Position numbers and translations under genes: made by a program. 64,000 nucleotides of DNA from Sphingomonas horti (GTDB lineage: Bacteria > Pseudomonadota > Alphaproteobacteria > Sphingomonadales > Sphingomonadaceae), in the NCBI RefSeq assembly GCF_009753715.1, contig NZ_WQMS01000006.1, positions 1 to 64,000 of the forward strand, read 5' to 3'. Every line of letters starts with the position of its first letter. Position 1 is the stretch's first letter. Below the pieces are notes generated by a model that saw only the letters and a program-made list of their open reading frames with translations, did no database searches and was not told where the DNA came from. Of the stretch, positions 52,422 to 62,816 are shown piece after piece.

Positions 52422-53699
52422 ATGGCTCTGTTCGACGCATTGATGAGACGTGTGATCAAGCGCGGCGAACTCACGATCATCCATGCCGACGGACGCGAGC
52501 AGACATTCGGCCGGCCCGGCCCCGACTTGAAACCGGTCACCGTCCGCTTTGTCGACAAGGAGACGCCGCGGCGAATCGCGCGCTGGCCGCGGATCGGTGC
52601 GGGCGAAGCCTATATGGACGGCCGGCTGATCGTCGAGAATGGCGATATCCTCGACCTGATCCGCCTGGTCCGCAACGGGAACCCGTTCGAAAAGGGCGGC
52701 AAGCTGCAGGCGCCCAATCCGATCCGCCGCGCAGTGCTCGATATCCTGGGCCGGCTCGACAGGCTGAACTGGTCGCGGCGTTCCAAGCGCAATGTCGCCC
52801 ATCATTACGACCTGTCGGACCGGCTCTACGATCTCTTCCTCGACGCCGACCGGCAGTATAGCTGCGCCTATTTCACCGACCCGGCGAACAGCCTCGAGCA
52901 GGCCCAGGCGGACAAGAAGGCGCATATCGCGGCCAAGCTGGCGCTGCGGCCCGGCCTGAAGGTGCTCGATATCGGCTGCGGCTGGGGCGGCATGGCGCTC
53001 TATCTGAACCGCGTCGCCAATGTCGATGTCCTCGGCATTACTCTCAGCGAAGAGCAATTGGCGGTCGCCCGTCGCCGCGCCGAGGAGGCCGGCGTCGCCG
53101 ATCGCGTCAAATTCGAGCTGCTCGACTATCGCGCGGTGACCGGCGAGTTCGACCGGATCGTGTCGGTCGGCATGTTCGAGCATGTCGGCCCGCCGCATTA
53201 CCGGACTTTCTTCCGCCAGTGCCGCAATCTGCTGTCGGAAGACGGCGTGATGCTGCTGCACACCATCGGCCGCATGGGCGGCCCCAGCACGACCGATGCC
53301 TGGACCGCCAAATACATCTTTCCGGGCGGCTATATCCCGGCGCTGAGCGAGATCGTGCCGGCGAGCGAGAGCGCGCGGATGATCGCGTCCGACGTGGAGG
53401 CGCTGCGGCTTCATTATGCCTTTACGCTCCAGCATTGGTACGACCGAACGGTCGCGCATCGCGCAGAGATCGAGGCGCTCTACGACGCTCGGTTCTTCCG
53501 CATGTGGCAATTCTATCTGGCCGGCGCGCTGACCTCGTTCGAGGGCGGCGGCATGTGCAATTACCAGATCCAGTATATCCGCAATCGCCGCACGCTGCCG
53601 ATCACGCGCGACTATATGGTCGAGGCGGAAGCGGCGCTCCGCCGCCAGGAAGCCGGTGACGGAGAGGCGCAGATCGCGGAGCGCCGCCGCTTCGGCTGA
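52422..53699 (+). CDS. cyclopropane-fatty-acyl-phospholipid synthase
   Basis: A 425-residue SAM-dependent CFA synthase. VLDIGCGWGGMALYLNRVAN is the SAM-binding motif I, HHYDLSDRLYDLFLD and YSCAYFTDPANSLEQAQ are hallmark CFA blocks, and EAYMDGRLIVENGDILDLI is the N-terminal domain. It adds a methylene bridge to unsaturated acyl chains of membrane lipids. Start ATG at 52422, 45 bp after the Moco gene. Confidence 0.93.
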   Translation: MALFDALMRRVIKRGELTIIHADGREQTFGRPGPDLKPVTVRFVDKETPRRIARWPRIGAGEAYMDGRLIVENGDILDLIRLVRNGNPFEKGGKLQAPNPIRRAVLDILGRLDRLNWSRRSKRNVAHHYDLSDRLYDLFLDADRQYSCAYFTDPANSLEQAQADKKAHIAAKLALRPGLKVLDIGCGWGGMALYLNRVANVDVLGITLSEEQLAVARRRAEEAGVADRVKFELLDYRAVTGEFDRIVSVGMFEHVGPPHYRTFFRQCRNLLSEDGVMLLHTIGRMGGPSTTDAWTAKYIFPGGYIPALSEIVPASESARMIASDVEALRLHYAFTLQHWYDRTVAHRAEIEALYDARFFRMWQFYLAGALTSFEGGGMCNYQIQYIRNRRTLPITRDYMVEAEAALRRQEAGDGEAQIAERRRFG

Positions 53700-53764
53700 T
53701 CGCACCCTGCCTTGCACCCCCCGGCCATTGCGCATAGTCCGCCCGCGAAACGGAGGTTCGGTCG

Positions 53765-54988
<1,224 letters not shown>

Positions 54989-54990
54989 AT

Positions 54991-55021
54991 CAGCCCCTCT
55001 CCCGGAGCGGGTGAGGGGCTG
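54991..55021 (+). terminator. strong hairpin after argG
   Basis: CAGCCCCTC (54991-54999) pairs with GAGGGGCTG (55013-55021). Inside, a T-T mismatch and then CCCG/CGGG extend the stem, leaving a GAG loop. This is a near-continuous 13-bp GC hairpin starting 2 bases after the argG stop. A T-run is absent (CTAAAG follows), so termination may need Rho or the element may be an extragenic repeat. It lies 15 bp before the next gene. Confidence 0.6.
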
Positions 55022-55036
55022 CTAAAGCGCGACCGA

Positions 55037-56749
55037 ATGACCCCCGCCCGGCCGGCGCCGACCCTCTCGCTTGCTCTCGTCCTGACCGTGCTGATGACGG
55101 CGTGGTGGGCAGCGCTCGGGCGCGCCGACCTGGCGGCGCTGCGGCTGCCCGAACCCGACGACATGATGCGGCTCGCGCAAATCCGCGACTGGATCGACGG
55201 GCAGGCGTTCGGCGACCTCACCCAGGCACGGCTGGGACCGCCGGGCGGCACCGCGATGCATTGGTCGCGGCTTCCGGACCTGGTGCCGGCGCTGGTGATC
55301 CGCCTGCTGTCGCCGCTGATGGGTTCGGCGCGCGCGGAGATCGCGGCAGTGATCTTCTGGCCGGAGCTTCTCTTCTTCTTCCACCTGCTCCTTTCGGGGG
55401 CGCTTGCGAAGCGCCATGGCGCCGAGGGCGCCGCGCTGCCGGCCATCGCGCTCGCCGCACTCGCCTTCCCGGCAGTCGCGCTGTTCATGCCCGGCCGCAT
55501 CGATCATCACGGCCTCCAGCTGGTGCTGGTCGAGGCGATGGCGCTCGCGCTGCTCGACCGGCGTACGTTTCTTGCCGGGGCCGTCGCGGGGGCCAGCCTG
55601 CTGATCGGAGTCGAGACGGCGCCCGTCATCGTCGCGGCGATGCTGTGGCTCGCTGCCATGTGGGCAGGCGAACGGCGGCCGGTCGGTGGCTTCGGCCTTG
55701 GCCTGGTCACGGCGGCAATTACGGGTCTCGCGTTGCTGCGCCCGGATGTCTGGCCCGCCGATCGCTGCGACGGCTTCACCCGGCCGTTGTTCGCCGCGAT
55801 GCTGATCGCGGGCGCTGGATGGCTGCTGCTCGCGGCTTCCGGGAAGCATCCGCAGGAACGGCGCTGGCGCCTCGGTGCGGCAGCGGCGGTGGCGGTGCTG
55901 GCCGCGGCCGCGCTATGGCTCGTCGCGCCGGCCTGCATCGGCCATCCTTATAGCGCCACCGATCCGCTGATCGCGCGGATATGGCCGGACCATGCCGGCG
56001 AATATGGCGGATTGCTGCGCCAGCCGATCGGCCGCGCGGTCGCTTTCCTGGGGCTTCCCCTGATTGCCCTGGCAGCGGCGATCCTGTTCGTGGCGCGCGA
56101 CCGCGATCGCCGTACCAACTGGTTGCTGCTTGCGGCGATGATTGCCGTCGCGGTCGCAACCATGCTGGTGCAGCTGCGCGGCGCCTGGTTCGCCGCCGCA
56201 TTGGCCGCGCCGGTGCTGGGGCAATGGGTGGACCGGGCAGGCCGGCATGGTCTCGCACTGCTCACGGCCGTGTGGCTGCTCTCGGCCGGGCTGGTGTGGC
56301 AGACGCTCGGGACTGTCTTGGATGCTCGTCCCGATCCCGCTGCAGCGGGTTGCACCAGCCGGGAGACGCTGGCGGGACTCGAACGCCTCGACGTCGGCAC
56401 CTTCGCCGCGCCGATGGAGCTGAGCGCCTATCTCCTCGGCGGCACCGGGCACCGTAGTCTGGGCGGGCCCTACCACCGCGACGTCGACGGCAATCGCGCC
56501 CTGGCCGAATTCTTCCTCTCGACGCCGGACGAGGCGCGCTATCAGGCAAGCCTCTGGACGATCGACTATGTGGCCTTGTGCCCGACGCCCACCGGCGGCT
56601 TGCCGCCGGCGCTGCTGCGGCAAGGCGGCCTTGCCGCGCATCTGCTGAACGGCGCCGTGCCCGAATGGCTGGAGCCGGTCTCGCTGATCGGCAGCGACCT
56701 GCTCGTCTGGCGCGTCCGCGGCATTGCCGCTCCCGGCGCGCGGCCCTAA
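55037..56749 (+). CDS. polytopic GT-C-like membrane protein (paralogue 1)
   Basis: A 570-residue protein with about 12 membrane helices. After the first helix a periplasmic loop contains PDDMMRLAQIRDWIDGQAF and TAMHWSRLPDLVPALV; a later loop has FMPGRIDHHGLQL. This pattern, an acidic pair followed by RL-Q-R and MHWSRL, resembles oligosaccharyl transferase/GT-C enzymes, where the Asp pair binds metal. A soluble C-terminal part (about 400-570) is similar in layout. It shares these blocks with the protein at 60401-62203. Substrate and acceptor are unknown; it probably uses a lipid-linked sugar. Confidence 0.7.
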   Translation: MTPARPAPTLSLALVLTVLMTAWWAALGRADLAALRLPEPDDMMRLAQIRDWIDGQAFGDLTQARLGPPGGTAMHWSRLPDLVPALVIRLLSPLMGSARAEIAAVIFWPELLFFFHLLLSGALAKRHGAEGAALPAIALAALAFPAVALFMPGRIDHHGLQLVLVEAMALALLDRRTFLAGAVAGASLLIGVETAPVIVAAMLWLAAMWAGERRPVGGFGLGLVTAAITGLALLRPDVWPADRCDGFTRPLFAAMLIAGAGWLLLAASGKHPQERRWRLGAAAAVAVLAAAALWLVAPACIGHPYSATDPLIARIWPDHAGEYGGLLRQPIGRAVAFLGLPLIALAAAILFVARDRDRRTNWLLLAAMIAVAVATMLVQLRGAWFAAALAAPVLGQWVDRAGRHGLALLTAVWLLSAGLVWQTLGTVLDARPDPAAAGCTSRETLAGLERLDVGTFAAPMELSAYLLGGTGHRSLGGPYHRDVDGNRALAEFFLSTPDEARYQASLWTIDYVALCPTPTGGLPPALLRQGGLAAHLLNGAVPEWLEPVSLIGSDLLVWRVRGIAAPGARP

Positions 56750-56757
56750 GGGAAGCT

Positions 56758-58242
56758 ATGCCCGGGCGGGGGGATTTTCTCGACAGACGGTGGACGGTCG
56801 CGCTGCTGGCGATGGCGGCGGCGATCCCGCTGGTCTGGCCGCCGATCCCGCCGCTTGTCGACCTGCTCGGCCATATGGGCCGGTTCCGGGTGCAGACGGC
56901 GATCGACGACGTGCCTTCGCTCGCCGCCGCCTACAGCTTTCATTGGACGCTGCTGGGCAATCTGGGCGTCGACCTGCTGATCGTGCCGATGGCGAAGCTG
57001 TTCGGCGTGGAACTCGGCACCAAGCTGATCGTGCTGGCGATCCCGCCGCTGATGGTTGCCGGCATGTTGTGGGTTGCGCGGGAAGGCCATGGCCGCGTGC
57101 CGCCGACCGCCCTGTTCGCGCTGCCGCTCGCCTACGGCTACCCGTTCCAGTTCGGCTTCATCAATTTCGCGCTGTCGGCCGCGCTCGCCTTTCCGCTGCT
57201 CGCGCTCTGGATGCGGCTCGGGCGGCAAGGGCGTACGCGCTTGCGCGCCGCGATGTTCGTGCCGCTGTCATGCCTGTTGTGGCTGACCCACATGGTCGGC
57301 TGGGGTTTGCTGGGCCTGGCGGCGTTCGGGACCGAGTTGGTGCGCAGGCACCGCGGCGGCGAGCCGATCCTGGGCGCCGCATTTCGCGCTGCGCTCGCCT
57401 GCCTGGCGCTCGCCTTGCCTGCATTGCCGACGGTGCTGCTCCGCAGCGATGCGCCGCAGGCGATCAGCTTCGATTGGTTCCACTGGGAAGCGAAGTGGTT
57501 CTGGATCGAATCGCTGCTGCGCGACCGCTGGCGGACGTTCGATGTCTTCTCCGCTCACCTGATCCTGCTGGTCATCGCCATCGCCGCGATCCGCCGGAAG
57601 ATGGATGCGCTGCTTGCGGTTCCGGCGCTGCTTTGCCTCGGTGCCTTCATCGTGATGCCGCGGGTGGCGATGGGCTCTGCCTATGCCGACATGCGGCTGC
57701 TGCCCTTCACCTGCGCGCTGGCGCTGCTCGCGATCCGCAGCGAGGCGCGGTGGATCGCGGCCGCCGGCCTGACCTTCTTCGTCGTAAGGCTGGCGGCGAC
57801 CACGACGAGTTTCCTGGCCTATGACCGCAGCTATGGCGACGAGCTTCGCGCGCTCGATCATCTGCCGCGCGGCGCGTCGGTGCTGTCGATGGTGATCCGG
57901 CCCTGCGGCAATGTGTGGTCGACTGCGCGGCTCGATCATCTGCCCGCGATGGCGATCGTGCGACGGGACGCCTTTTCGAACGACCAATGGGTGATGGAAG
58001 GCGCGCAGGCGCTGAAGGTGATCAAGCCCGGCGTGGGCCGATACGGCAGCGATCCGTCGCAGTTGGTCTATCCGAAGGGCTGCAACGAAGGCTCCGATCT
58101 CAACCGGGCGATGAGAGAGTTCAACCGCGCCGCCTTCGACCATGTCTGGATCATCGACCAGCCCGCCGGTTTTGTTGCGCCGCCGGACCTGCATCCGATA
58201 TGGACCAACGGCAACTCCGTGCTCTACCGCGTCGGCGGCTGA
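56758..58242 (+). CDS. polytopic membrane protein of the glycosyl-transfer cluster
   Basis: A 494-residue protein with about 10 membrane helices and a C-terminal soluble tail. The first loop has PLVDLLGHMGRFRVQTAIDD, with the Asp-rich ending common to GT-C proteins. There is no close match to the paralogue pair, so I place it as a separate relative by context and topology only. ATG at 56758 with AAGGGAAG 4 bases ahead. Its last 19 bases overlap the convergent GT2 gene. Confidence 0.65.
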   Translation: MPGRGDFLDRRWTVALLAMAAAIPLVWPPIPPLVDLLGHMGRFRVQTAIDDVPSLAAAYSFHWTLLGNLGVDLLIVPMAKLFGVELGTKLIVLAIPPLMVAGMLWVAREGHGRVPPTALFALPLAYGYPFQFGFINFALSAALAFPLLALWMRLGRQGRTRLRAAMFVPLSCLLWLTHMVGWGLLGLAAFGTELVRRHRGGEPILGAAFRAALACLALALPALPTVLLRSDAPQAISFDWFHWEAKWFWIESLLRDRWRTFDVFSAHLILLVIAIAAIRRKMDALLAVPALLCLGAFIVMPRVAMGSAYADMRLLPFTCALALLAIRSEARWIAAAGLTFFVVRLAATTTSFLAYDRSYGDELRALDHLPRGASVLSMVIRPCGNVWSTARLDHLPAMAIVRRDAFSNDQWVMEGAQALKVIKPGVGRYGSDPSQLVYPKGCNEGSDLNRAMREFNRAAFDHVWIIDQPAGFVAPPDLHPIWTNGNSVLYRVGG

Positions 58243-59210
58243 TCCTCGAAGGCGCCGAGCCGGTCGCGAACGACATAGAGCGGCCGTCCCTTCACCTCGG
58301 TGAAAATGCGCCCGACATATTCGCCGAGCACGCCCAGCGACAGCAACTGCACGCCGCCCAGCAACAGCACGAACACCAGCAGCGATGCATAGCCCGGCAC
58401 CTCGATGCCGAAGATCAGGGTGCGGGCGACGATGATCGCGGCGTAGATCATCGAAAGGGCGGCGATCGCCCCGCCGACATAGCTCCAGACCCGAAGCGGC
58501 ACGGTCGAGGACGACGCGATACCGTCGAGTGCCAGCGTCCACAGCTTCCAGAAGCGGAACTTCGTCTCGCCCACGTCGCGCGGGCTGCGGTCATACTCGA
58601 CGGCGGTCTGGCGGAAGCCGGCCCAGGAAAACAGGCCCTTCATGAAGCGGTTGCGCTCCGGCATCCGCCGGATCACGTCGACCACGACGCGGTCGAGCAG
58701 ACGGAAGTCGCCGGCGTGCGGCGGGATCTTGTCCTCCGACATGAAATTGTGCGTGAGATAGTAAAGATGCGCGGTCGCGCGCTTCGAGAAGGTGTCCGTC
58801 GCCCGGCTGCGGCGGATGCCGTAGACGACCTGATAGCCCTCCCGCCACCGCGCCAGCATCTCGGGAATCGCTTCGGGCGAGTCCTGCAGGTCCACGTCGA
58901 TCGGGATGATCGCGCGCCCGCGGGCATAATCGAGCCCGGCCGACAGCGCGGCCTCCTTGCCGAAATTGCGGGAGAGCGAGAGCGCCTGGATGCGGGACTC
59001 CGATGCGCGCATCGCCTGGATGGCCGCCCATGTATGGTCGGTGCTGCCGTCGTCGACGAACAGGATTTCCCAGCCTGTGCCCGCGGCCGCGCCGAAATAT
59101 TCGGTCTCGAGGATCGGCACGACCCGCTTCAGGAATGGCTCGATCCCATCCTGCTCGTCCTTGACGGGAACGAGGATGGTCAGCTCCGGCGCGGTCACGA
59201 GAAGACCCAT
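58224..59210 (-). CDS. GT2 glycosyltransferase, GtrB/DPM1 type
   Basis: A 328-residue polyprenyl-phosphate glycosyltransferase. The catalytic domain has LTILVPVKDEQDGIEPFL, ILFVDDGSTDHTWAAI and IIPIDVDLQDSPEAIPEML (the DxD is DVD). Two C-terminal membrane helices (about 230-310) are typical of GtrB. It loads a sugar onto undecaprenyl phosphate, and the partner GtrA (next upstream) is thought to flip it. I chose ATG at 59210 (MGLLVTAPEL), giving a 16-bp overlap with gtrA. Confidence 0.9.
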   Translation of the reverse strand: MGLLVTAPELTILVPVKDEQDGIEPFLKRVVPILETEYFGAAAGTGWEILFVDDGSTDHTWAAIQAMRASESRIQALSLSRNFGKEAALSAGLDYARGRAIIPIDVDLQDSPEAIPEMLARWREGYQVVYGIRRSRATDTFSKRATAHLYYLTHNFMSEDKIPPHAGDFRLLDRVVVDVIRRMPERNRFMKGLFSWAGFRQTAVEYDRSPRDVGETKFRFWKLWTLALDGIASSSTVPLRVWSYVGGAIAALSMIYAAIIVARTLIFGIEVPGYASLLVFVLLLGGVQLLSLGVLGEYVGRIFTEVKGRPLYVVRDRLGAFEDQPPTR

Positions 59211-59611
59211 TGGCGGTTGAGCGAGAAGGTCAGAAGCGGGGTCACGAACACGATCGGGATCACCGGCCACCATTCGGGCCCGCCCAGATATTCGACCAGC
59301 AGCCAGACGAAGGCCTGGTTCGCGAGGAAGCCGATCGTGTTCACGGTCAGGAACCTGAGCGTGCGCGTCACCTGCCCGTCGCGCGAGCCATGGTCCTTGA
59401 AGCTCCAGTGGCTGTGCAGGAGATAGCCGATGCCGCTGATCACGATGAAGCTGATCGTCATCGCCAGGTTGGGCTGAATCTGTCCCCAGGTCGCGAGCGC
59501 CAGATAGCCGCCCGCGCAGCCGATCGTCAGCACAATGCCGCTGATCGCGAACCGGACCAGCTGGCCGAGCAGGCGGCGATGATGGTCCTCGACGGGAAGC
59601 CGTGAAAGCAT
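59195..59611 (-). CDS. GtrA family flippase-like protein
   Basis: A 138-residue protein with four membrane helices. LVRFAISGIVLTIGCAGGYL and FKDHGSRDGQVTRTLRFL are the GtrA/DPMS blocks. It probably moves or presents the polyprenyl-phosphate sugar made by the overlapping GT2. The gene is 8 bp downstream of the methyltransferase, forming a three-gene minus-strand unit. Confidence 0.88.
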   Translation of the reverse strand: MLSRLPVEDHHRRLLGQLVRFAISGIVLTIGCAGGYLALATWGQIQPNLAMTISFIVISGIGYLLHSHWSFKDHGSRDGQVTRTLRFLTVNTIGFLANQAFVWLLVEYLGGPEWWPVIPIVFVTPLLTFSLNRQWVFS

Positions 59612-59619
59612 GAAGAACC

Positions 59620-60345
59620 TTAGCGCCTGGCGATGGCGAGCAGCGATACCCCGGTCGGCAGCGGCAGGCGGCCGACCAGGTGGCGCTCTAGGCCGAAAAT
59701 CGTTTCGAACAGCTTGTTGACCGGCGCCGGCGGCAATGCGTCGTCGCTGCTCTGCTTGCCGGTGGCTTTGCCGACCAGCCGCGCAGCCGCCGCGAGAGGA
59801 AAGAGCAGGCTGTTGAACGGGCTGAGCAGATCGACGCGCAGGCCGGCACCTTCGATCGCCTGGCGCAGGCCGCGCGCGGTATAGCGCCGCTTATGGTGAT
59901 GGACCACGTCATGGGCAGTCCACATCCAGGGATGCATCGGCACGGTGACGAGGATGCGCCCGTCAGGCTTCAGCTTGTCCGCCATTCCCTTCAGCGACGC
60001 CCGGTCCTCGTCGACATGCTCGACGACGTCCAGCGCGGCGACGAGGTCGTAGGCCCCGTCTTCAATGCCGGCCAGCTCGGGCAACCGGGAATCGAGGATC
60101 GGCCGGCCGGATCGCCGCTCAGCCAATGCGCGGGCCGGGGCGTCCAGCTCGACGCCGTCCACTTGGCCGAACCGGCCGAGCATCGCGAGATTGTGGCCGG
60201 TGCCGCAACCCACTTCCAGGATGCGAGCCGGCGCCGGCAACGGGATTTCGCGGCGGATCACATCGGCCAGAATGTCGCGCCGGGCGCGGTACCACCAATG
60301 GCGCTCGTCGAGTTCAGCCATCCGGTCGAAGACCGCTCGTTCCAC
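59620..60345 (-). CDS. class I SAM-dependent methyltransferase
   Basis: A 241-residue methyltransferase. Motif I is ILEVGCGTGHNLAMLGRFG, and YDLVAALDVVEHVDED and GRILVTVPMHPWMWTAHD follow as family blocks. It is GTG-initiated at 60345 (MERAVFDRMAELDERHWWY); an ATG at 60321 is an alternative. By context it may methylate a sugar or lipid carrier in the glycosylation path. A C-terminal hydrophobic stretch (SPFNSLLFPLAAAARLV) is present. Confidence 0.85.
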   Translation of the reverse strand: MERAVFDRMAELDERHWWYRARRDILADVIRREIPLPAPARILEVGCGTGHNLAMLGRFGQVDGVELDAPARALAERRSGRPILDSRLPELAGIEDGAYDLVAALDVVEHVDEDRASLKGMADKLKPDGRILVTVPMHPWMWTAHDVVHHHKRRYTARGLRQAIEGAGLRVDLLSPFNSLLFPLAAAARLVGKATGKQSSDDALPPAPVNKLFETIFGLERHLVGRLPLPTGVSLLAIARR

Positions 60346-60400
60346 GCGCTTCTCGCTCTCACACCTTGTTCGCGAGCGGTCCTAATGCCAACGGGGGCAA

Positions 60401-62203
60401 ATGGAAACAGGCGCGGGCGGGGCGGAGCGGGCGAACGCGGCGGGAGACTTGCTCGCGCGGCACTGGCGATCGGTCACGGTCGCCATCTGGCTCGCGGCCT
60501 GCGTGTGGCTGCTGTGGCAGCGCTGGGGCGGCATCCACTGGTTCTCGCTCGGCGACACCGACGACAATATGCGGATCAGCCAGGTTCGCGCCTGGCTGAA
60601 CGGGCAGGGCTGGTACGATCTTCGCCAGTACAAGCTGAACCCGCCCCAGGGCTTCGACATCCACTGGTCGCGACTGGTCGACCTGCCGATCGCCGGCATC
60701 ATCCTGCTGGTGCGGCCATTCTTCGGCGGCAGGATCGCCGAGCAGGCCGCGGTCGCGATCGCGCCCCTGATTCCGCTGCTGCTGGCCCTGGTGGCGGCGG
60801 CGCTCACCGCGCGGCGGCTGATCCATCCGCGCGCCTATCTGGTCGCGTGCGGCATGGTGCTGTGCTGCCAGGTCGCGCTCGACATGTTCCGGCCGCTCCG
60901 GATCGACCATCACGGCTGGCAGCTTGCTTTCCTGATGCTGACGATCGCGGGTCTGGCCGATCCCGAGCGCGTGCGTGGCGGCATCACGGTCGGCATTGCC
61001 AGCGCGCTGTCGCTGGCGATCGGGCTCGAGCTGTTGCCGTACATCGCCGTCGCCGGCAGCTCGATCGCGCTGCGCTGGATCTGGCGCCAGGAAGCGAAGC
61101 CGCGCCTGGTCTCCTATGCCGTCTCGTTCGCGGCAGCCTCCGCGCTCGCGTTCGCGGTCTTCGCTTCCTATGCGAACCGTGCGCCGGTCTGCGACGCGTT
61201 GTCCCCGGTGTGGCTGTCGACGATCCTGGTGGGCTGCGCCGGGCTGATGCTGCTGAGCCAGATCGACCCCGCGCGGTGGCCGGCGCGGCTGCTCTGGGCG
61301 CTGGGCGCGGGCGCGGTCGCCACGGGCTTCTACTGGTTCACCTGGCCGCATTGCCGCGGCCGGCTGGAGGGCGTCTCGCCGGAGCTCTACAAGCTGTGGC
61401 TGTCGAACGTGCGCGAGGCGCGCCCGATCTACATGCAGAATGCGGAGACGATCATCGCCGCGCTGACAGTGCCGACGATCGGCCTGATCGGCGCCGGCTG
61501 GGCGATCTGGCGCGCGCGCCGCGACGAGGCGGTCTATTGCTGGTCCTCGATCGTCGTGCTGTCGCTGTTCTCGGTCGGCATGCTGTTCTGGCAGGTGCGC
61601 GCGGGCCCGGCGGCACAGCTGATCGGCGTCACCGGCGCTGCGTTCCTCGGCTGGCACCTGATCGCCTGGTTCGCGGCGTCGAAGCGGATGCCGGTGCGGG
61701 TATTCGGCATCGTCGGCGCGTTCCTGCTCGTATCCGGCATCGCCAGCTATGGCGTGTTCCCGCTGCTGCCCAAGGAGCAGAAGAAGGACAAGGCGTTCTG
61801 GGACAAGGTGGAGCGCGCGAACCGCACCTGCCCGACCCTGCCTTCGCTGCACCCGATCGCGCTGCTGCCGCCGGCGACGGTGATGACGTTCGTCGACCTC
61901 GGGCCGCGGCTGATCACCGTCACCCACCACAAGGCGATCGCCGGCCCGTATCACCGCAACCAGCAGGCGATCCTGGACATCCACCACGCGTTCGACGGGC
62001 CACCGGAGCAGGCGCGGGCGATCGCCAAGCGGCACGGAGCGACCTTGCTGCTGGTCTGCCCCTATATGTCCGAATCCACGCTCTACCGCTCGCGCAGCCC
62101 CAAGGGATTCTATGCCCAGCTGGAGCGCGGCAAGCGCTTCCCATGGCTGGAGCCGGTGCCGCTGCCCAAGGGCTCGCCCTATTGGTTGTGGCGCATCAAG
62201 TGA
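60401..62203 (+). CDS. polytopic GT-C-like membrane protein (paralogue 2)
   Basis: A 600-residue protein with about 12 membrane helices, a paralogue of the protein at 55037-56749. The first loop has GDTDDNMRISQVRAWLNGQG, then GFDIHWSRLVDLPIAG, and a later loop has RPLRIDHHGWQLAFLML. The acidic pair and His/Trp block are shared with the first paralogue. The C-terminal soluble part includes RTCPTLPSLHPIALL. It likely transfers a lipid-linked sugar in the periplasm, or is a polymerase-like partner of the GT2/GtrA pair. Confidence 0.7.
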   Translation: METGAGGAERANAAGDLLARHWRSVTVAIWLAACVWLLWQRWGGIHWFSLGDTDDNMRISQVRAWLNGQGWYDLRQYKLNPPQGFDIHWSRLVDLPIAGIILLVRPFFGGRIAEQAAVAIAPLIPLLLALVAAALTARRLIHPRAYLVACGMVLCCQVALDMFRPLRIDHHGWQLAFLMLTIAGLADPERVRGGITVGIASALSLAIGLELLPYIAVAGSSIALRWIWRQEAKPRLVSYAVSFAAASALAFAVFASYANRAPVCDALSPVWLSTILVGCAGLMLLSQIDPARWPARLLWALGAGAVATGFYWFTWPHCRGRLEGVSPELYKLWLSNVREARPIYMQNAETIIAALTVPTIGLIGAGWAIWRARRDEAVYCWSSIVVLSLFSVGMLFWQVRAGPAAQLIGVTGAAFLGWHLIAWFAASKRMPVRVFGIVGAFLLVSGIASYGVFPLLPKEQKKDKAFWDKVERANRTCPTLPSLHPIALLPPATVMTFVDLGPRLITVTHHKAIAGPYHRNQQAILDIHHAFDGPPEQARAIAKRHGATLLLVCPYMSESTLYRSRSPKGFYAQLERGKRFPWLEPVPLPKGSPYWLWRIK

Positions 62204-62816
62204 GGCTGGCGCGAATGCCGTCGATGACGAACTGCACGGCGAGCGCCGCCAGGATCACGCCCAGCACGCGCGTGATCATCGCCTCCAGCCGGTAGCCGAG
62301 CAGCCGCATCAGCGGCCCGGCGAGCAGCAGCGCCAGCAGGGTCAGCAGCAGCACCAGCGCCAGCGCGGCGAGCACCACCAGGTCTTCGGCGATGCCATGG
62401 CCGCGCGACATCAGCAGCATCGCCGAGGCAATCGAGCCGGGCCCGGCGATCATCGGGATGCCCATCGGAAAAATCGAGATGTCCTCGTGCGAGGGCCTGG
62501 CCTTCACGTCCTCGGCCCGGTGCTCGCGCCGCTCCTGCCGCTTCTCGAACACCATCTCCAGCGCGATCAGGAACAGCATGATGCCGCCGGCGATGCGGAA
62601 CGCGTCGAGGCTGATGCCCAGGGCGTGCAGGAACGCTTCGCCGAAGATCGCGAAGGCGAGCAGGATCAGGCCGGCGACGACGCTGGAGCGGATCGCCATC
62701 GCGCGGCGATGCTGCGGCGTCGCGCCCGCGGTCAGGCTGGCGAAGATCGGCGCGCAGCCGGGCGGGTCGATCACCACGAACAAGGTCGCGAACGCGGCGA
62801 TGAAGAGATCGATCAT
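62196..62816 (-). CDS. MarC family (UPF0056) membrane protein
   Basis: A 206-residue protein with six predicted helices and a cytoplasmic charged loop ([20 protein letters not shown]). The blocks [20 protein letters not shown] and [20 protein letters not shown] identify the MarC/YhgN family. The function is not established; despite the name, MarC is not a proven resistance gene. It overlaps the polytopic protein gene by 8 bp (convergent) and folD by 4 bp. Confidence 0.9.
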   Translation of the reverse strand: MIDLFIAAFATLFVVIDPPGCAPIFASLTAGATPQHRRAMAIRSSVVAGLILLAFAIFGEAFLHALGISLDAFRIAGGIMLFLIALEMVFEKRQERREHRAEDVKARPSHEDISIFPMGIPMIAGPGSIASAMLLMSRGHGIAEDLVVLAALALVLLLTLLALLLAGPLMRLLGYRLEAMITRVLGVILAALAVQFVIDGIRASLT

